From NCBI GenBank assembly GCA_964468435.1, contig CAYXVE010000003.1:1-64000 (forward strand): DNA of 64,000 nucleotides, written 5' to 3'. The notes under the pieces were generated by a model, which did not search any database, had not been told where the DNA came from, and saw only the letters and a list, made by a program, of their open reading frames with translations. The first letter of the stretch is position 1; each line of letters begins with the position of its first letter. Below, in pieces: positions 43,928 to 52,709 of this stretch. A program made the position numbers and the translations under genes. This DNA comes from JBCCTX01 sp964468435 (GTDB taxonomy: Bacteria > Bacteroidota > Bacteroidia > J057).

Positions 43928-44944
43928 ATGAATAACCAGACTTCTACGCGAATTACTTCTGAGGAATTGCAACTTACGCTCAAAAGCATACTGGAAAAAG
44001 AGGGGATGAATGAACATCACGCAACGATCTGTGCAAATATTTTCACGCAATCTACACTGGACGGCGTATTCTCTCATGGTATTAACCGTTTTCCTTTATT
44101 TGTAGGGTTAATGCGTGAAGGATATATCAGATTGAATACAGAGCCTGAAAAGGTATGGTCGCATGGAGCTTTTGAACGCTGGGATGGCCAGTTAGGAGCA
44201 GGAATGCTCAATGCAAATGTATGCATGGACCGAGCCATCACGCTCTCCAAAGAACACGGAATGAGTTGCATTGCCCTACGCAATAACAACCACTGGATGC
44301 GGGGCGGTACTTATGGATGGCAGGCTGTGGATGCCGGATGTGCAGCAATCTGTTTTACCAATACCAAACCCAATATGCCAGCCTGGGGTTCAAAGGCTCC
44401 TTCGGTGGGTAATAATCCTTTGATCATTGCAGTACCCCGCGCTGATGGACCCATCGTACTCGATATGTCTATGTCGCTTTTTTCATATGGAAAAATGGAA
44501 ACCTATCAACTCAATGGAGAGGAATTGCCTTTTGAGGGAGGATATGACGTAGCAGGTAACCTGACCAAAGATCCTTCTGCAATCATCAAAACCGAACGAA
44601 GCCTCCCGGTAGGGTTCTGGAAAGGATCGGGGTTATCGATCATGCTGGACGTCATGGCAGCTGTCCTGTCTGAAGGGAAGTCCGTACAGGAAATTGGTAA
44701 AGAACCTATAGAATATGGTCTAAGCCAGGTTTTTATCTGCTTCGACCTTTCACAACTGACAAATATCGGTGATCAGATCATGGATGGTATCGTAGATTCA
44801 CTGCACAATGCTACGAGGGTAGATGCAGAAAGGGCTGTACTTTACCCGGGTGAGAGAACACTCAAAACGCGTCAAGCATATCTCCGTGAAGGAATTCCTG
44901 TAAATAACTCGATCTGGGAACAGGTGCTTTCTTTGAAAAATTAA
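43928..44944 (+). CDS. yiaK: 3-dehydro-L-gulonate 2-dehydrogenase
   Basis: A 338-residue member of the Ldh (malate/L-lactate/diketogulonate) family. Key segments match E. coli YiaK/DlgD closely: SHGINRFPLFV, ALRNNNHWMRGGTYGWQA with the catalytic His, NTKPNMPAWG, GNNPLIIAVP, VLDMSMSLFSYGKME and PVGFWKGSGLSIMLD. It reduces 2,3-diketo-L-gulonate with NAD(P)H in L-ascorbate/L-gulonate breakdown. The DUF819 transporter gene follows 19 bp later, so both are likely one operon. The rest of the yia pathway is not in the window. Confidence 0.9.
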   Translation: MNNQTSTRITSEELQLTLKSILEKEGMNEHHATICANIFTQSTLDGVFSHGINRFPLFVGLMREGYIRLNTEPEKVWSHGAFERWDGQLGAGMLNANVCMDRAITLSKEHGMSCIALRNNNHWMRGGTYGWQAVDAGCAAICFTNTKPNMPAWGSKAPSVGNNPLIIAVPRADGPIVLDMSMSLFSYGKMETYQLNGEELPFEGGYDVAGNLTKDPSAIIKTERSLPVGFWKGSGLSIMLDVMAAVLSEGKSVQEIGKEPIEYGLSQVFICFDLSQLTNIGDQIMDGIVDSLHNATRVDAERAVLYPGERTLKTRQAYLREGIPVNNSIWEQVLSLKN

Positions 44945-44963
44945 TTTGTGAAACTTTGAGACC

Positions 44964-46085
44964 ATGCTAATGGGGATCTTGCAACTACCTATTTATCTTA
45001 CCCTTCCGATGCTTTTGATTTTGCTGGAACGAAAGTATACTTTCGTAGCATGGATCGGAACGGTCATCCTGAGTTATCTGGCAGGAATGGTACTAGGCAA
45101 TCTGGAAATATGGAATCCAGATTCTCCATTTACCACTTACACCTATCAGGTTACTGCATTACTAGCCATCGCATTGGTACTGTTTTCTTCCGATTTTGGG
45201 GTTTGGATCAAAATGGCCCAAAAAATGTTACTTTCTTTTGGTCTTTGTATCCTCGCAGCACTGATAAGTGTTACGACTGTTTACTACCTGATAGGCTCTT
45301 TGCTACCAGCTTCCAATATACTAGCCGGCATGTCTTTGGCAGTTTATACAGGTGGTACCCCTAATCTAACAGCTGTAGGAATAGCCCTTGGAGCAGAACC
45401 CTCTCTCATTGCTAAGACCAATATAGCAGATACGATTGTGAGTGTTCCCTATCTTTTTTTCGCATTATCCCTGTTACCAAAACTGTTGAAAAAGTTGCTG
45501 AGCAAATCAAAGATTGTTACTTATCGAACTGAATTGCCTCAGCATACATTTTCAGAATTGGATACATTCCATAAATTCCGGAACATTGGAGCTATACTGG
45601 GCCTTGGAATAGTATGCCTGGCTACCGGGTTAGGTATAGCTGAACTATTTCCAATTACAGAAAAAGGAGCTTTGATCGTTTCTATTGTAACGCTCACAGG
45701 ATTAGCATTTTCCCTTGTCAAACCTGTGCGTCAGTTGCCTGGCTCGTACGAAACGGGTAACTATTTATTACTGGTATTTTGTGTAGCAGTAGGTACTCAA
45801 ATTAGATGGGATGCTATAACTCAGGATATGGGGTATCTGGTACTTTTTTTTGGGTTAGGAGCTTACCTAACCATCGGGCTTCATCTTCTATTAGCTTACA
45901 TATTTAAAATCGATGCTGATACCTTTTTGATCACTTCTGCTGCAGGAATTTTTAGCCCTGTATTCATAGCTCCCATTGCCAAATCTTTGGGTAATAAGGA
46001 AATCATAGCGCCGGGAATGTCCGTTTCAGTTATTGGATATGCAGTAGGTAATTTTTTAGGGCTAATACTAGCGGGGATTATATAG
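44964..46085 (+). CDS. DUF819 family membrane protein
   Basis: A 373-residue protein with about 10-11 transmembrane helices. The DUF819 signature YTGGTPNLTAVGIALG lies near residue 131, matched by a second-half repeat ITSAAGIFSPVFIAPIAKSLGN, which suggests an inverted-repeat transporter fold. The family is uncharacterised; tight linkage with yiaK hints at transport of a sugar acid (inference). It ends 10 bp before the tRNA gene on the other strand. Confidence 0.85.
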   Translation: MLMGILQLPIYLTLPMLLILLERKYTFVAWIGTVILSYLAGMVLGNLEIWNPDSPFTTYTYQVTALLAIALVLFSSDFGVWIKMAQKMLLSFGLCILAALISVTTVYYLIGSLLPASNILAGMSLAVYTGGTPNLTAVGIALGAEPSLIAKTNIADTIVSVPYLFFALSLLPKLLKKLLSKSKIVTYRTELPQHTFSELDTFHKFRNIGAILGLGIVCLATGLGIAELFPITEKGALIVSIVTLTGLAFSLVKPVRQLPGSYETGNYLLLVFCVAVGTQIRWDAITQDMGYLVLFFGLGAYLTIGLHLLLAYIFKIDADTFLITSAAGIFSPVFIAPIAKSLGNKEIIAPGMSVSVIGYAVGNFLGLILAGII

Positions 46086-46095
46086 GGAAGGAGGG

Positions 46096-46179
46096 TGCGG
46101 ATGAGAGGACTCGAACCTCCACAGTGTTGCCACCACTAGAACCTGAATCTAGCGCGTCTACCAATTCCGCCACATCCGC
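46096..46179 (-). tRNA. tRNA-Leu (anticodon CAG)
   Basis: On the minus strand the 84-nt RNA starts GCGGATGTGGCGGAATTGGT (acceptor and D-arm) and has the anticodon stem-loop CTAGA-TTCAGGT-TCTAG (anticodon CAG, reading CUG). A long class II variable arm (TGGTGGCAACACTG) and T-arm GGAGGTTCGAGTCCTC follow. The acceptor closes with CATCCGC and discriminator A. CCA is not encoded (CCC follows). Confidence 0.96.
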
Positions 46180-46208
46180 ATAGTAGATAGACTCTGAAAA
46201 CGTGGCTA

Positions 46209-46216
46209 CAAATATA
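46209..46216 (-). promoter_or_regulatory. Predicted -7 box of tRNA-Leu
   Basis: TATATTTG on the minus strand matches TAnnTTTG and lies 30 bp upstream of the mature tRNA 5' end. No clear TTG at -33 is seen. Confidence 0.4.
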
Positions 46217-46283
46217 GCTGTATGCATGGAAAAATAGAATAGTTTTTAAACTTTTATCAAAAAACAAGGTTTCTAATTCGAAT

Positions 46284-46982
46284 ATGAAACAGCTCACCGC
46301 TACATTATCAAAAAAGTCTTATACTGGTATATGGATCGCAGTAATTATCATGTTAAGTTGGACGGGGATGCTACTATTCAATTTTACACAAACGGTCTCA
46401 TGGTCTGATCCGCTGGTCCTACTACGGATACTCATCCAAGCTCATTTATTTACAGGGCTATTTATCACAGCACATGATGCCATGCATGGTATCGTGTACC
46501 GGAGAGATCCCCGTATCAACCACGCAATTGGCAAAGTATGTTCTTTTCTGTTCCTTTTCAACAGCTATCAAAAAATGCGTCCCAAGCACTACGATCATCA
46601 CAAACATGCTGGTACAGCAGATGATCCAGATTTTCACAATGGAAATCCCAATTTTTTTCGGTGGTATTACGATTTTTTGACCGAATATATTTCCTTCAGA
46701 CAGATCATATTTGCTGCCATTACTTTTAACTTGTTGAAACTGGCGTTTCCCGAGGTAAATCTTATTCTCTTTTGGGTAGTTCCATCTCTACTTAGTACTT
46801 TTCAACTCTTTTATTTTGGCACGTTTGTTCCACACATGGGCGAACATGAGAACCCACATCACTCCAGTTCACAGCGCAAAAATCACTTATGGGCTTTTGT
46901 GAGTTGTTACTTTTTTGGATATCATTACGAGCACCACGACTCTCCGATGACACCTTGGTGGATGTTGTGGAGACTCAAATAG
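46284..46982 (+). CDS. crtW: CrtW-like beta-carotene ketolase/fatty acid desaturase family protein
   Basis: A 232-residue membrane di-iron oxygenase with about four helices. The histidine boxes are HDAMHG, HYDHHKHAGTADDPDFH, HMGEHENPHH and YHYEHHDSP, ending in TPWWMLWRLK. The pattern and length fit bacterial CrtW ketolases, which add the 4-keto groups that turn beta-carotene into canthaxanthin. No other carotenoid gene is in the window, so the pathway must be encoded elsewhere. The stop codon is directly followed by the stop of the convergent SDR gene, leaving no room for a terminator. Confidence 0.75.
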   Translation: MKQLTATLSKKSYTGIWIAVIIMLSWTGMLLFNFTQTVSWSDPLVLLRILIQAHLFTGLFITAHDAMHGIVYRRDPRINHAIGKVCSFLFLFNSYQKMRPKHYDHHKHAGTADDPDFHNGNPNFFRWYYDFLTEYISFRQIIFAAITFNLLKLAFPEVNLILFWVVPSLLSTFQLFYFGTFVPHMGEHENPHHSSSQRKNHLWAFVSCYFFGYHYEHHDSPMTPWWMLWRLK

Positions 46983-47771
46983 TCAGATCGCCCTGGTCCT
47001 CCCTCCATCAACCTGTATGCTCACACCATTCACATAAGAAGCAGCAGGTGATGCCAGAAAAGCAATGATATTTGCAATCTCTGCCGGAGTCCCGAAGCGC
47101 TTCATGGGTACTGAATCTTCCATACTTTTTCGGACCTCATCTACTTCTTTACCTGCTTTTTCAGCATTGTTACGGATCAGACTGAACAAACGCTCCGTTT
47201 CTGTAAATCCTGGCAGTACGTTGTTGACAGTGATACCAAAAGCTCCTAGTTCACCAGATAGCGTTTTTGCCCAAGAGGCAACTGCACCACGAGTCGTATT
47301 GGAGACTCCCAGCCCGGGAATAGGTTCTTTGACAGAGGTTGAGATAATCTGGATGATTCTTCCGTACATCGCAGTTTTCATTCCAGGCACTAAGGCCTGA
47401 ACCAGCAATTGATTGCAAATCAGATGCATGTTCATTGCTCTTTGAAACTGTTGGGGAGTCGCTTCAGTAATAGGTCCAGGAGGTGGACCACCCGTATTAT
47501 TGATCAGCACGTGATAAGTATTTCCTTTTGCCAGATCTGCTTCTATCACCTCTTTTACCTGATCAGGTTGCTCAAAATCTGCTACAAGCACATGATGTAA
47601 CTGGCCCTGAGAAGTATCAAGTTCATCCTTTAGAGCGCTTAAGGCTTCTTTTTTTCTAGCCAGTAATGTGACGGATGCTCCCAATTCTGCCAGTTGCAGG
47701 GCTGCCGCTTTTCCGATCCCCTGTGAACTTCCACACACCAACGTGCGTTTATCGTTTAAATGTATATTCAT
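46983..47771 (-). CDS. SDR family oxidoreductase lacking the catalytic Tyr and Lys
   Basis: A 262-residue short-chain dehydrogenase fold. The cofactor loop is CGSSQGIGKAAA and the NNTGG motif is present. The catalytic Ser144 is kept, but the YxxxK position reads S157-N-T-T-R161. The end FLASPAASYVNGVSIQVDGG is normal. This matches the BKR-like SDR subgroup known for an imperfect catalytic tetrad. It may be a non-canonical reductase or a binding protein. Divergent from the DUF2147 gene by 43 bp. Confidence 0.85.
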   Translation of the reverse strand: MNIHLNDKRTLVCGSSQGIGKAAALQLAELGASVTLLARKKEALSALKDELDTSQGQLHHVLVADFEQPDQVKEVIEADLAKGNTYHVLINNTGGPPPGPITEATPQQFQRAMNMHLICNQLLVQALVPGMKTAMYGRIIQIISTSVKEPIPGLGVSNTTRGAVASWAKTLSGELGAFGITVNNVLPGFTETERLFSLIRNNAEKAGKEVDEVRKSMEDSVPMKRFGTPAEIANIIAFLASPAASYVNGVSIQVDGGRTRAI

Positions 47772-47814
47772 ATCACTTATTTAATCTTTCACCTATTAAA
47801 AATAAACATATCGC

Positions 47815-48246
47815 ATGAAGAACCTGATTATTTTTATAGTTTTTGTGGCATTAAGTGCCTCTTCTATAGCACAATCTCCCATCGGAAAGTGGAAAACCAT
47901 CGACGATGTTGAAAATCGTGAAAAGTCTATTGTTGAAATTCATGAGAAAAATGGAAAGTTACACGGTAAAGTGGTCAAACTGTTTCGTCTTCCTGATGAA
48001 GATCCTGATCCCATCTGCGATAAATGCTCCGGAGACAAGAAAGATCAGAAAGTACTGGGTATGGAGATTCTTTGGGGACTGAAAAAGGATGGAAATGAAT
48101 GGAACAACGGAAAAGTTCTGGACCCTCAAAACGGTAGGGTGTATGACTGTTACATAGAAATGGAATCGGAGGACAAATTAAAATTAAGAGGATTTATGGG
48201 TTTTTCGCTGTTGGGAAGGACTCAGTATTGGTATAGGAGTGAATAG
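47815..48246 (+). CDS. DUF2147 domain secreted protein
   Basis: A 143-residue protein with a signal peptide (IIFIVFVALSASSIAQ). The mature part matches DUF2147: SPIGKWKTIDD, IVEIHEKNGKLHGKVVKLF, a Cys pair in PICDKCSGDKKDQ, GMEILWGLKK, NGKVLDPQNGRVYDCYIEM and a final GRTQYWYR. It folds as a small beta-barrel like fatty-acid-binding lipocalins. Some members reside in the periplasm and their function is unknown. A lipoprotein gene follows after 53 bp. Confidence 0.87.
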   Translation: MKNLIIFIVFVALSASSIAQSPIGKWKTIDDVENREKSIVEIHEKNGKLHGKVVKLFRLPDEDPDPICDKCSGDKKDQKVLGMEILWGLKKDGNEWNNGKVLDPQNGRVYDCYIEMESEDKLKLRGFMGFSLLGRTQYWYRSE

Positions 48247-48299
48247 GGGTAGATGTTAATTTGGGTGAAACATTTATTAAATCCATTCAATAAACAAGT

Positions 48300-48890
48300 A
48301 TGTGTATAAAATGTAAAGGGATTGCCTGGATGTTGGCAAGTATACTGGTGTTGGCAGTGAGCTGTAATAATGATGAGCAGAGATTTCTGGAACCCACAAT
48401 TGATGAGAACCTCATCGTATTAAGCCACGATGGTCCTAATGTGGACGCTCCCTTGCTACCTGCTCAGACTTATGAAGCAGCAGTGCGATTTACCGCATCA
48501 GAGGTTGGAATAGCCGTGGGAGGAAAACTCAAAGAGATTCATTATTTCATAAGCATACCTCCCCAAAATTGTGAGGTAAGGGTATATACCTCTAAAGGCG
48601 GCAATACGCCTGAGCGGCTGATCTATCAACGCGAAGTTATCCGTACAATTTCAGCCGATGCCTGGAATAAACATACCCTTGTGAATCCTATACCTTTGAA
48701 TACGGATGATCTATGGATTGCTGTGAGATTCTCTCACGATGTTGATCAGCGTACACTGGGTTGCGATCCGGGACCTGCAAATACCAATGGAGATTGGTTG
48801 CTCGATGAATCTGATGGCAGGTGGCTTTCTCTCAGACAACGCGCTTCCATAAGTATTAACTGGAATATTCGTGCTGCAGTAGAAAGATAA
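48300..48890 (+). CDS. Lipoprotein, function unknown, 196 aa
   Basis: A lipoprotein signal (MLASILVLAVSC, Cys at about residue 22) is followed by NNDEQRF and a beta-sandwich domain. The domain contains YEAAVRFTASEVGIAVGGKL and CEVRVYTSKGGNTPERLIYQ, and later DDLWIAVRFSHDVDQ and GDWLLDESDGRWLSL. The same style of domain appears in the T9SS anchor-J proteins of this window (DELFFIGVH...; EGVFMLAMQG...), which suggests a shared binding module. Anchored in the outer membrane. It shares a terminator with the convergent T9SS gene. Confidence 0.7.
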   Translation: MCIKCKGIAWMLASILVLAVSCNNDEQRFLEPTIDENLIVLSHDGPNVDAPLLPAQTYEAAVRFTASEVGIAVGGKLKEIHYFISIPPQNCEVRVYTSKGGNTPERLIYQREVIRTISADAWNKHTLVNPIPLNTDDLWIAVRFSHDVDQRTLGCDPGPANTNGDWLLDESDGRWLSLRQRASISINWNIRAAVER

Positions 48891-48892
48891 AG

Positions 48893-48917
48893 AGGGGCTG
48901 TCGTCTGGACAGCCCCT
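48893..48917. terminator. Bidirectional terminator hairpin
   Basis: AGGGGCTGTC (48893-48902) and GACAGCCCCT (48908-48917) form a 10-bp GC-rich stem with a 5-nt loop. On the minus strand a T-rich CTCTTTATCTTT follows, suiting termination of the large T9SS gene. Confidence 0.75.
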
Positions 48918-48939
48918 ACTGCATTATGGACTTAACTGC

Positions 48940-51900
48940 TTACGGATTTACAGATATTCGCTGTGTATGCTCCGATCCATCTGGATCAATGATCCTCAAT
49001 AGATACATACCAGACGATAGATGATCTACATCTATCTGTACACCAGAAGCATCTAGTTCTTCACATATCAGCCTTCTTCCATCAAGTTGATATACCTCGT
49101 AGAAGTATACTCCATTTTCGGGATGCATAACCTGTATATTCAGGCTTCCCTGCACTACTGGATTGGGATAAATCATATAAGCCTGTCTTAGTATTCCATC
49201 TAATGTTACCTCTACCACATTTGTATAAGCAAATGTTCCGCTAGGTTTTACGACCTTGAGTCGATAGTAGAATTTACCCTCACCACCATCCTGTATATCG
49301 GTCAGTGAGTGAACTTCAGGATTGAAGTGCCCATTTGTTCCCTCCATTACAGTTACCTGTTCAAAGATCTGACCATCTACTGATTTTTCGACTACGATGT
49401 AACCTCCATTACCATCCGTAAGAGTACTCCAGACAATCTGTACAGCATCATCAGACACAGCCTGTACTGTAAAGTTGTTGATAATTGGTCCGATGATAGG
49501 AAGGCCGCAGATTGTATCACTACTTACAAGGTCGCTATTCAAATTACCCTGTGAGTAGATATAAGTCGTATTACCATTGTATATCACATCCCCCTCATAC
49601 ATAAACCAGCCACCGAAACCAAGATCACCATCTTTGTCATTGGCTCCCAGACCCTGCTGCATACCTTTGGTCGAATCCGCAGGTGCATGACTTAAGCTAA
49701 GCTGTGTTCCAGTAAGACTTCCCAGTCCGGTGAGTCTACTGGTCGTATCTACAATCCAGTATGTCCAGTTGGGATAATCAGAGAAAGCAGCTGCGTTTGC
49801 CTCTGGCAGTTGTACCAGCCATGTTCTTCCGCTCTCCGACCATTCGTCATAGTTTCTGGGGCTAGTCAATACCAGCATCATATCCAGCTTTGCCGTAGAA
49901 TCAGCCTGACTAGTAACTACCCCTGTAACGATTGCCGTATCATTTCTCATGATAATCTGCCCTGTTCCATCCAGTGTAAATCGGCTCAGAAGTGGATGAT
50001 CCTCCTGTGTATCATCAATGAATTTTTCATTGAAGTTTAGCACATGATTGTATGGATCAGCTCCTGCATTATCAGCATCCCAGTCTGTGATTTCCCAAAT
50101 AATTGTGAGATTCTCACATGTACCGATCGTATTACAGCGCTTTACTTCAAACCTCGCTCCTGTAACATCCAGATCTGCACAGAGTTCTTGAGTCTGTATG
50201 GCTGACACCACATCCGAAGCAGGAGTTACGCCTAAATCTACCATCCCTTCCAGATCTATATAATTGGGATCAGATTCATCTACGAGTTCTCCAACCAGGG
50301 TATGAATGGTGTAGGTTCCAGTATCGGTTACTGTAAATGAGGTAGTAATGTCTGTCTGCATGATGATGAGTTCATCACCTTTTGTCAAGACATACAGGGT
50401 ATCATAACCTGTTGGTGCAAATGGCATATCACCATGTGATGCAGATAGATCTAATGTAGTATCCATACAAGTGATTGTCTCAGGTATCAGGGTACCTGCG
50501 CTTACGCTATCTACATTTAATGTAGCTGAATCTGTGATCTCCAGATTACAATCCGTATCTACTCCTAGCGCAACTGTATCTGAGTATACCGTATCACATA
50601 CGTTATAAGCAGCGTATCTGATCTGTCTTCCGCCCATTGATCCATCCACATCCGGATATGTAAGCACCGTATCGGTCTCTCCCATACTCGTCCAGCCTTC
50701 CTCAAACATGTATTGCCATTCACCACCATTTTCCCCACTTACAGAAGCTGTGAAGATGACGGAGTCTCCGGCACAAGTGTTTGCGCTTATGGGTTGCAGG
50801 GTAAATAGTATAGGTTCTGGTACATTAATGATATAAATCATGGTGTCTGAAGGGCAAGCCATTTCGATAGGATCTAACTTACCATTTTTATTGATATCTG
50901 GATAGGTAACCAGCACAACTGTGTCGTTCATACCAGCTATTTCTTCTTTCATGATTATCGGTATTGAATTGATGGTATCCCCCGCAGAGACACTCATATC
51001 ATACGTAGCGACATCTGTTATTTGTCTAAAAATCATGTCTAGTCCTTCGGAAAGGTTGACCATCATTTTGGTAAGCATGTCGTTGACACAAACTGTAATA
51101 GTATCATTATCCAACGTGTCTTCATTTACCACCCAGCTGATACCGAGTTGAGGTGCAGATGGCATAATTATTAGACTTATCCACCTGTATGGCTCAGCTT
51201 CACATGTCGGATAAGCATCGGGAACAGTACTCACTTGATACATAATTTTCACCAAATGATCGGTTGGGTTGGTTAATACTGTTTGCAAACCATGGGTAAC
51301 AGTATCACCTACCTGATAATTTCTACTGGTAATGATATTTCCATATCCATTTATGGTGCCTCCGTTGCCAAGATCATCTGATGCTTCATACCTAATGTCG
51401 CTCAACACAAACTCATATTCACCTGCAAAGAAGTCTGACAAACTTTCAGGAAGTTCAAAGTCCAGGTTAATTGTATCCCCACTACAGATTGTATCACCGT
51501 TGGCAATTGGGTGCTTGTAAACCACAGTAGGTCTTTCAAGAGGATTCACAAAGCTTGCAATAGCAAGATAACTTACACAACCCTCTACTTCCAGATCATA
51601 CCCGTCTTCATCGGCATTTTCAATTCTAAGACAATTTTCCTGATCCGGAGCTTCACTCCCTTCCCAACCGTAGACATGGAAATTCACTGGTCTGGACAGG
51701 CTTTGAAAATCAGTGCCAAATGATGTCAGATCAATGTTTAATTCATAAGTACCATCGAAATATAATATCTGTGTCAGCAGATCCGCATCTCCGGTAACAT
51801 CACTACGTATCGCGATCTTAGTGGGACCATACTGATTACGCTGAAGAAAAAGTTTGAACCTTGTGAGGTTCATCACATTACCAGTATCCGGTGTGATACG

Positions 51901-52236
51901 GATGTTGAAGTAGTTGTGGGCATCTATCGTATTATCTGTGGACCATGAACATGCTGCATAGCTTTCTGGCTCAAATGCTTCTATGGCATTCCGAGTGATA
52001 CCAGAAGACCGACTCACAATAGCCGTTGCTGAGTCAGTAGCAGTAACCAAGCCTGGGTGAATGAAATCATCAGCTTCTATCAAGCCAAATCTTTCATTAC
52101 CTCTATAAGTATCAAATTTTAATCCAAGTATTTGATTTTGGGCTTCCGCATAACATAGAATACCCATGAGCAAGAACCATAAACAAAAAAATATACGAAC
52201 ATAATTCCACCATTCCTTTTTCGGAGGTTTCACCAT
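48940..52236 (-). CDS. Large T9SS type A sorted surface protein
   Basis: About 1098 residues from ATG 52236, chosen because it puts a normal signal peptide (FFCLWFLLMGILCYAEAQ) near the start. ATGs at 52272 and 52362 would add 12 and 42 residues. The protein is all-beta: an N-terminal domain with TRFKLFLQRNQYGPTKIAIR, Ig-like/gliding-type repeats (VTYPDINKNGKLDP, SANTCAGDSVIFTASVSG), a fibronectin-like segment (NFTVQAVSDDAVQIVWS) and a C-terminal T9SS type A domain (YMIYPNPVVQGSLNIQV to TQRISVNP). No enzyme motif is evident. It is likely an adhesin or matrix protein. Confidence 0.8.
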   Translation of the reverse strand: MVKPPKKEWWNYVRIFFCLWFLLMGILCYAEAQNQILGLKFDTYRGNERFGLIEADDFIHPGLVTATDSATAIVSRSSGITRNAIEAFEPESYAACSWSTDNTIDAHNYFNIRITPDTGNVMNLTRFKLFLQRNQYGPTKIAIRSDVTGDADLLTQILYFDGTYELNIDLTSFGTDFQSLSRPVNFHVYGWEGSEAPDQENCLRIENADEDGYDLEVEGCVSYLAIASFVNPLERPTVVYKHPIANGDTICSGDTINLDFELPESLSDFFAGEYEFVLSDIRYEASDDLGNGGTINGYGNIITSRNYQVGDTVTHGLQTVLTNPTDHLVKIMYQVSTVPDAYPTCEAEPYRWISLIIMPSAPQLGISWVVNEDTLDNDTITVCVNDMLTKMMVNLSEGLDMIFRQITDVATYDMSVSAGDTINSIPIIMKEEIAGMNDTVVLVTYPDINKNGKLDPIEMACPSDTMIYIINVPEPILFTLQPISANTCAGDSVIFTASVSGENGGEWQYMFEEGWTSMGETDTVLTYPDVDGSMGGRQIRYAAYNVCDTVYSDTVALGVDTDCNLEITDSATLNVDSVSAGTLIPETITCMDTTLDLSASHGDMPFAPTGYDTLYVLTKGDELIIMQTDITTSFTVTDTGTYTIHTLVGELVDESDPNYIDLEGMVDLGVTPASDVVSAIQTQELCADLDVTGARFEVKRCNTIGTCENLTIIWEITDWDADNAGADPYNHVLNFNEKFIDDTQEDHPLLSRFTLDGTGQIIMRNDTAIVTGVVTSQADSTAKLDMMLVLTSPRNYDEWSESGRTWLVQLPEANAAAFSDYPNWTYWIVDTTSRLTGLGSLTGTQLSLSHAPADSTKGMQQGLGANDKDGDLGFGGWFMYEGDVIYNGNTTYIYSQGNLNSDLVSSDTICGLPIIGPIINNFTVQAVSDDAVQIVWSTLTDGNGGYIVVEKSVDGQIFEQVTVMEGTNGHFNPEVHSLTDIQDGGEGKFYYRLKVVKPSGTFAYTNVVEVTLDGILRQAYMIYPNPVVQGSLNIQVMHPENGVYFYEVYQLDGRRLICEELDASGVQIDVDHLSSGMYLLRIIDPDGSEHTQRISVNP

Positions 52237-52362
52237 ACGCGATATGTGAGCGTGTGTAAATTTGTATAGCATCGAGTTTGATTTAATTTCCCAATTTGTG
52301 TTTTCCTTGCAGAAAAAAGTGAATAGCATCCACACACTTTTTGATATAAAGCTGACAGACAA

Positions 52363-52709
52363 CTATTTATTCCTTAAAAATTGAGATATCCAGCTACTCG
52401 AGATACTTAGTAGAAGCATTACCACCTCCCAATCGGAGCTACTTGTGTTTTGTTACTTTTCAATTATTAAATATATTTAAATTATCAATAAAATAATAAT
52501 TTTTATTACACAAATAATAAAAAATAAATTAATCGAGATTGCTTTAATTTTAAATTTACATTAATGATACGAGAACGTAAATGAGGCCATATCTTACCTA
52601 TTTAAATCGTATCCTTAAACATAGATCAAACTATGCGATTTGCCCTGCAATACTGAATGAGGAATGGCTAAAAGATCAATAGCACTGACTTTGAGGGTTG
52701 GTACAGTTT
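52363..52709. other. AT-rich intergenic region upstream of the T9SS gene
   Basis: About 350 bp with very low GC at 52440-52560 (runs of AATAATAA and TTAAAT). It should hold the promoter of the T9SS gene, but no clean TTG/TAnnTTTG pair is visible. A 33-codon frame at 52581-52682 is not convincing. Confidence 0.5.

Noticed and set aside
52581..52682. 33-codon plus-strand frame in the gap near 52.6 kb
   Set aside because: Too short to judge; no promoter, no conserved pattern visible.
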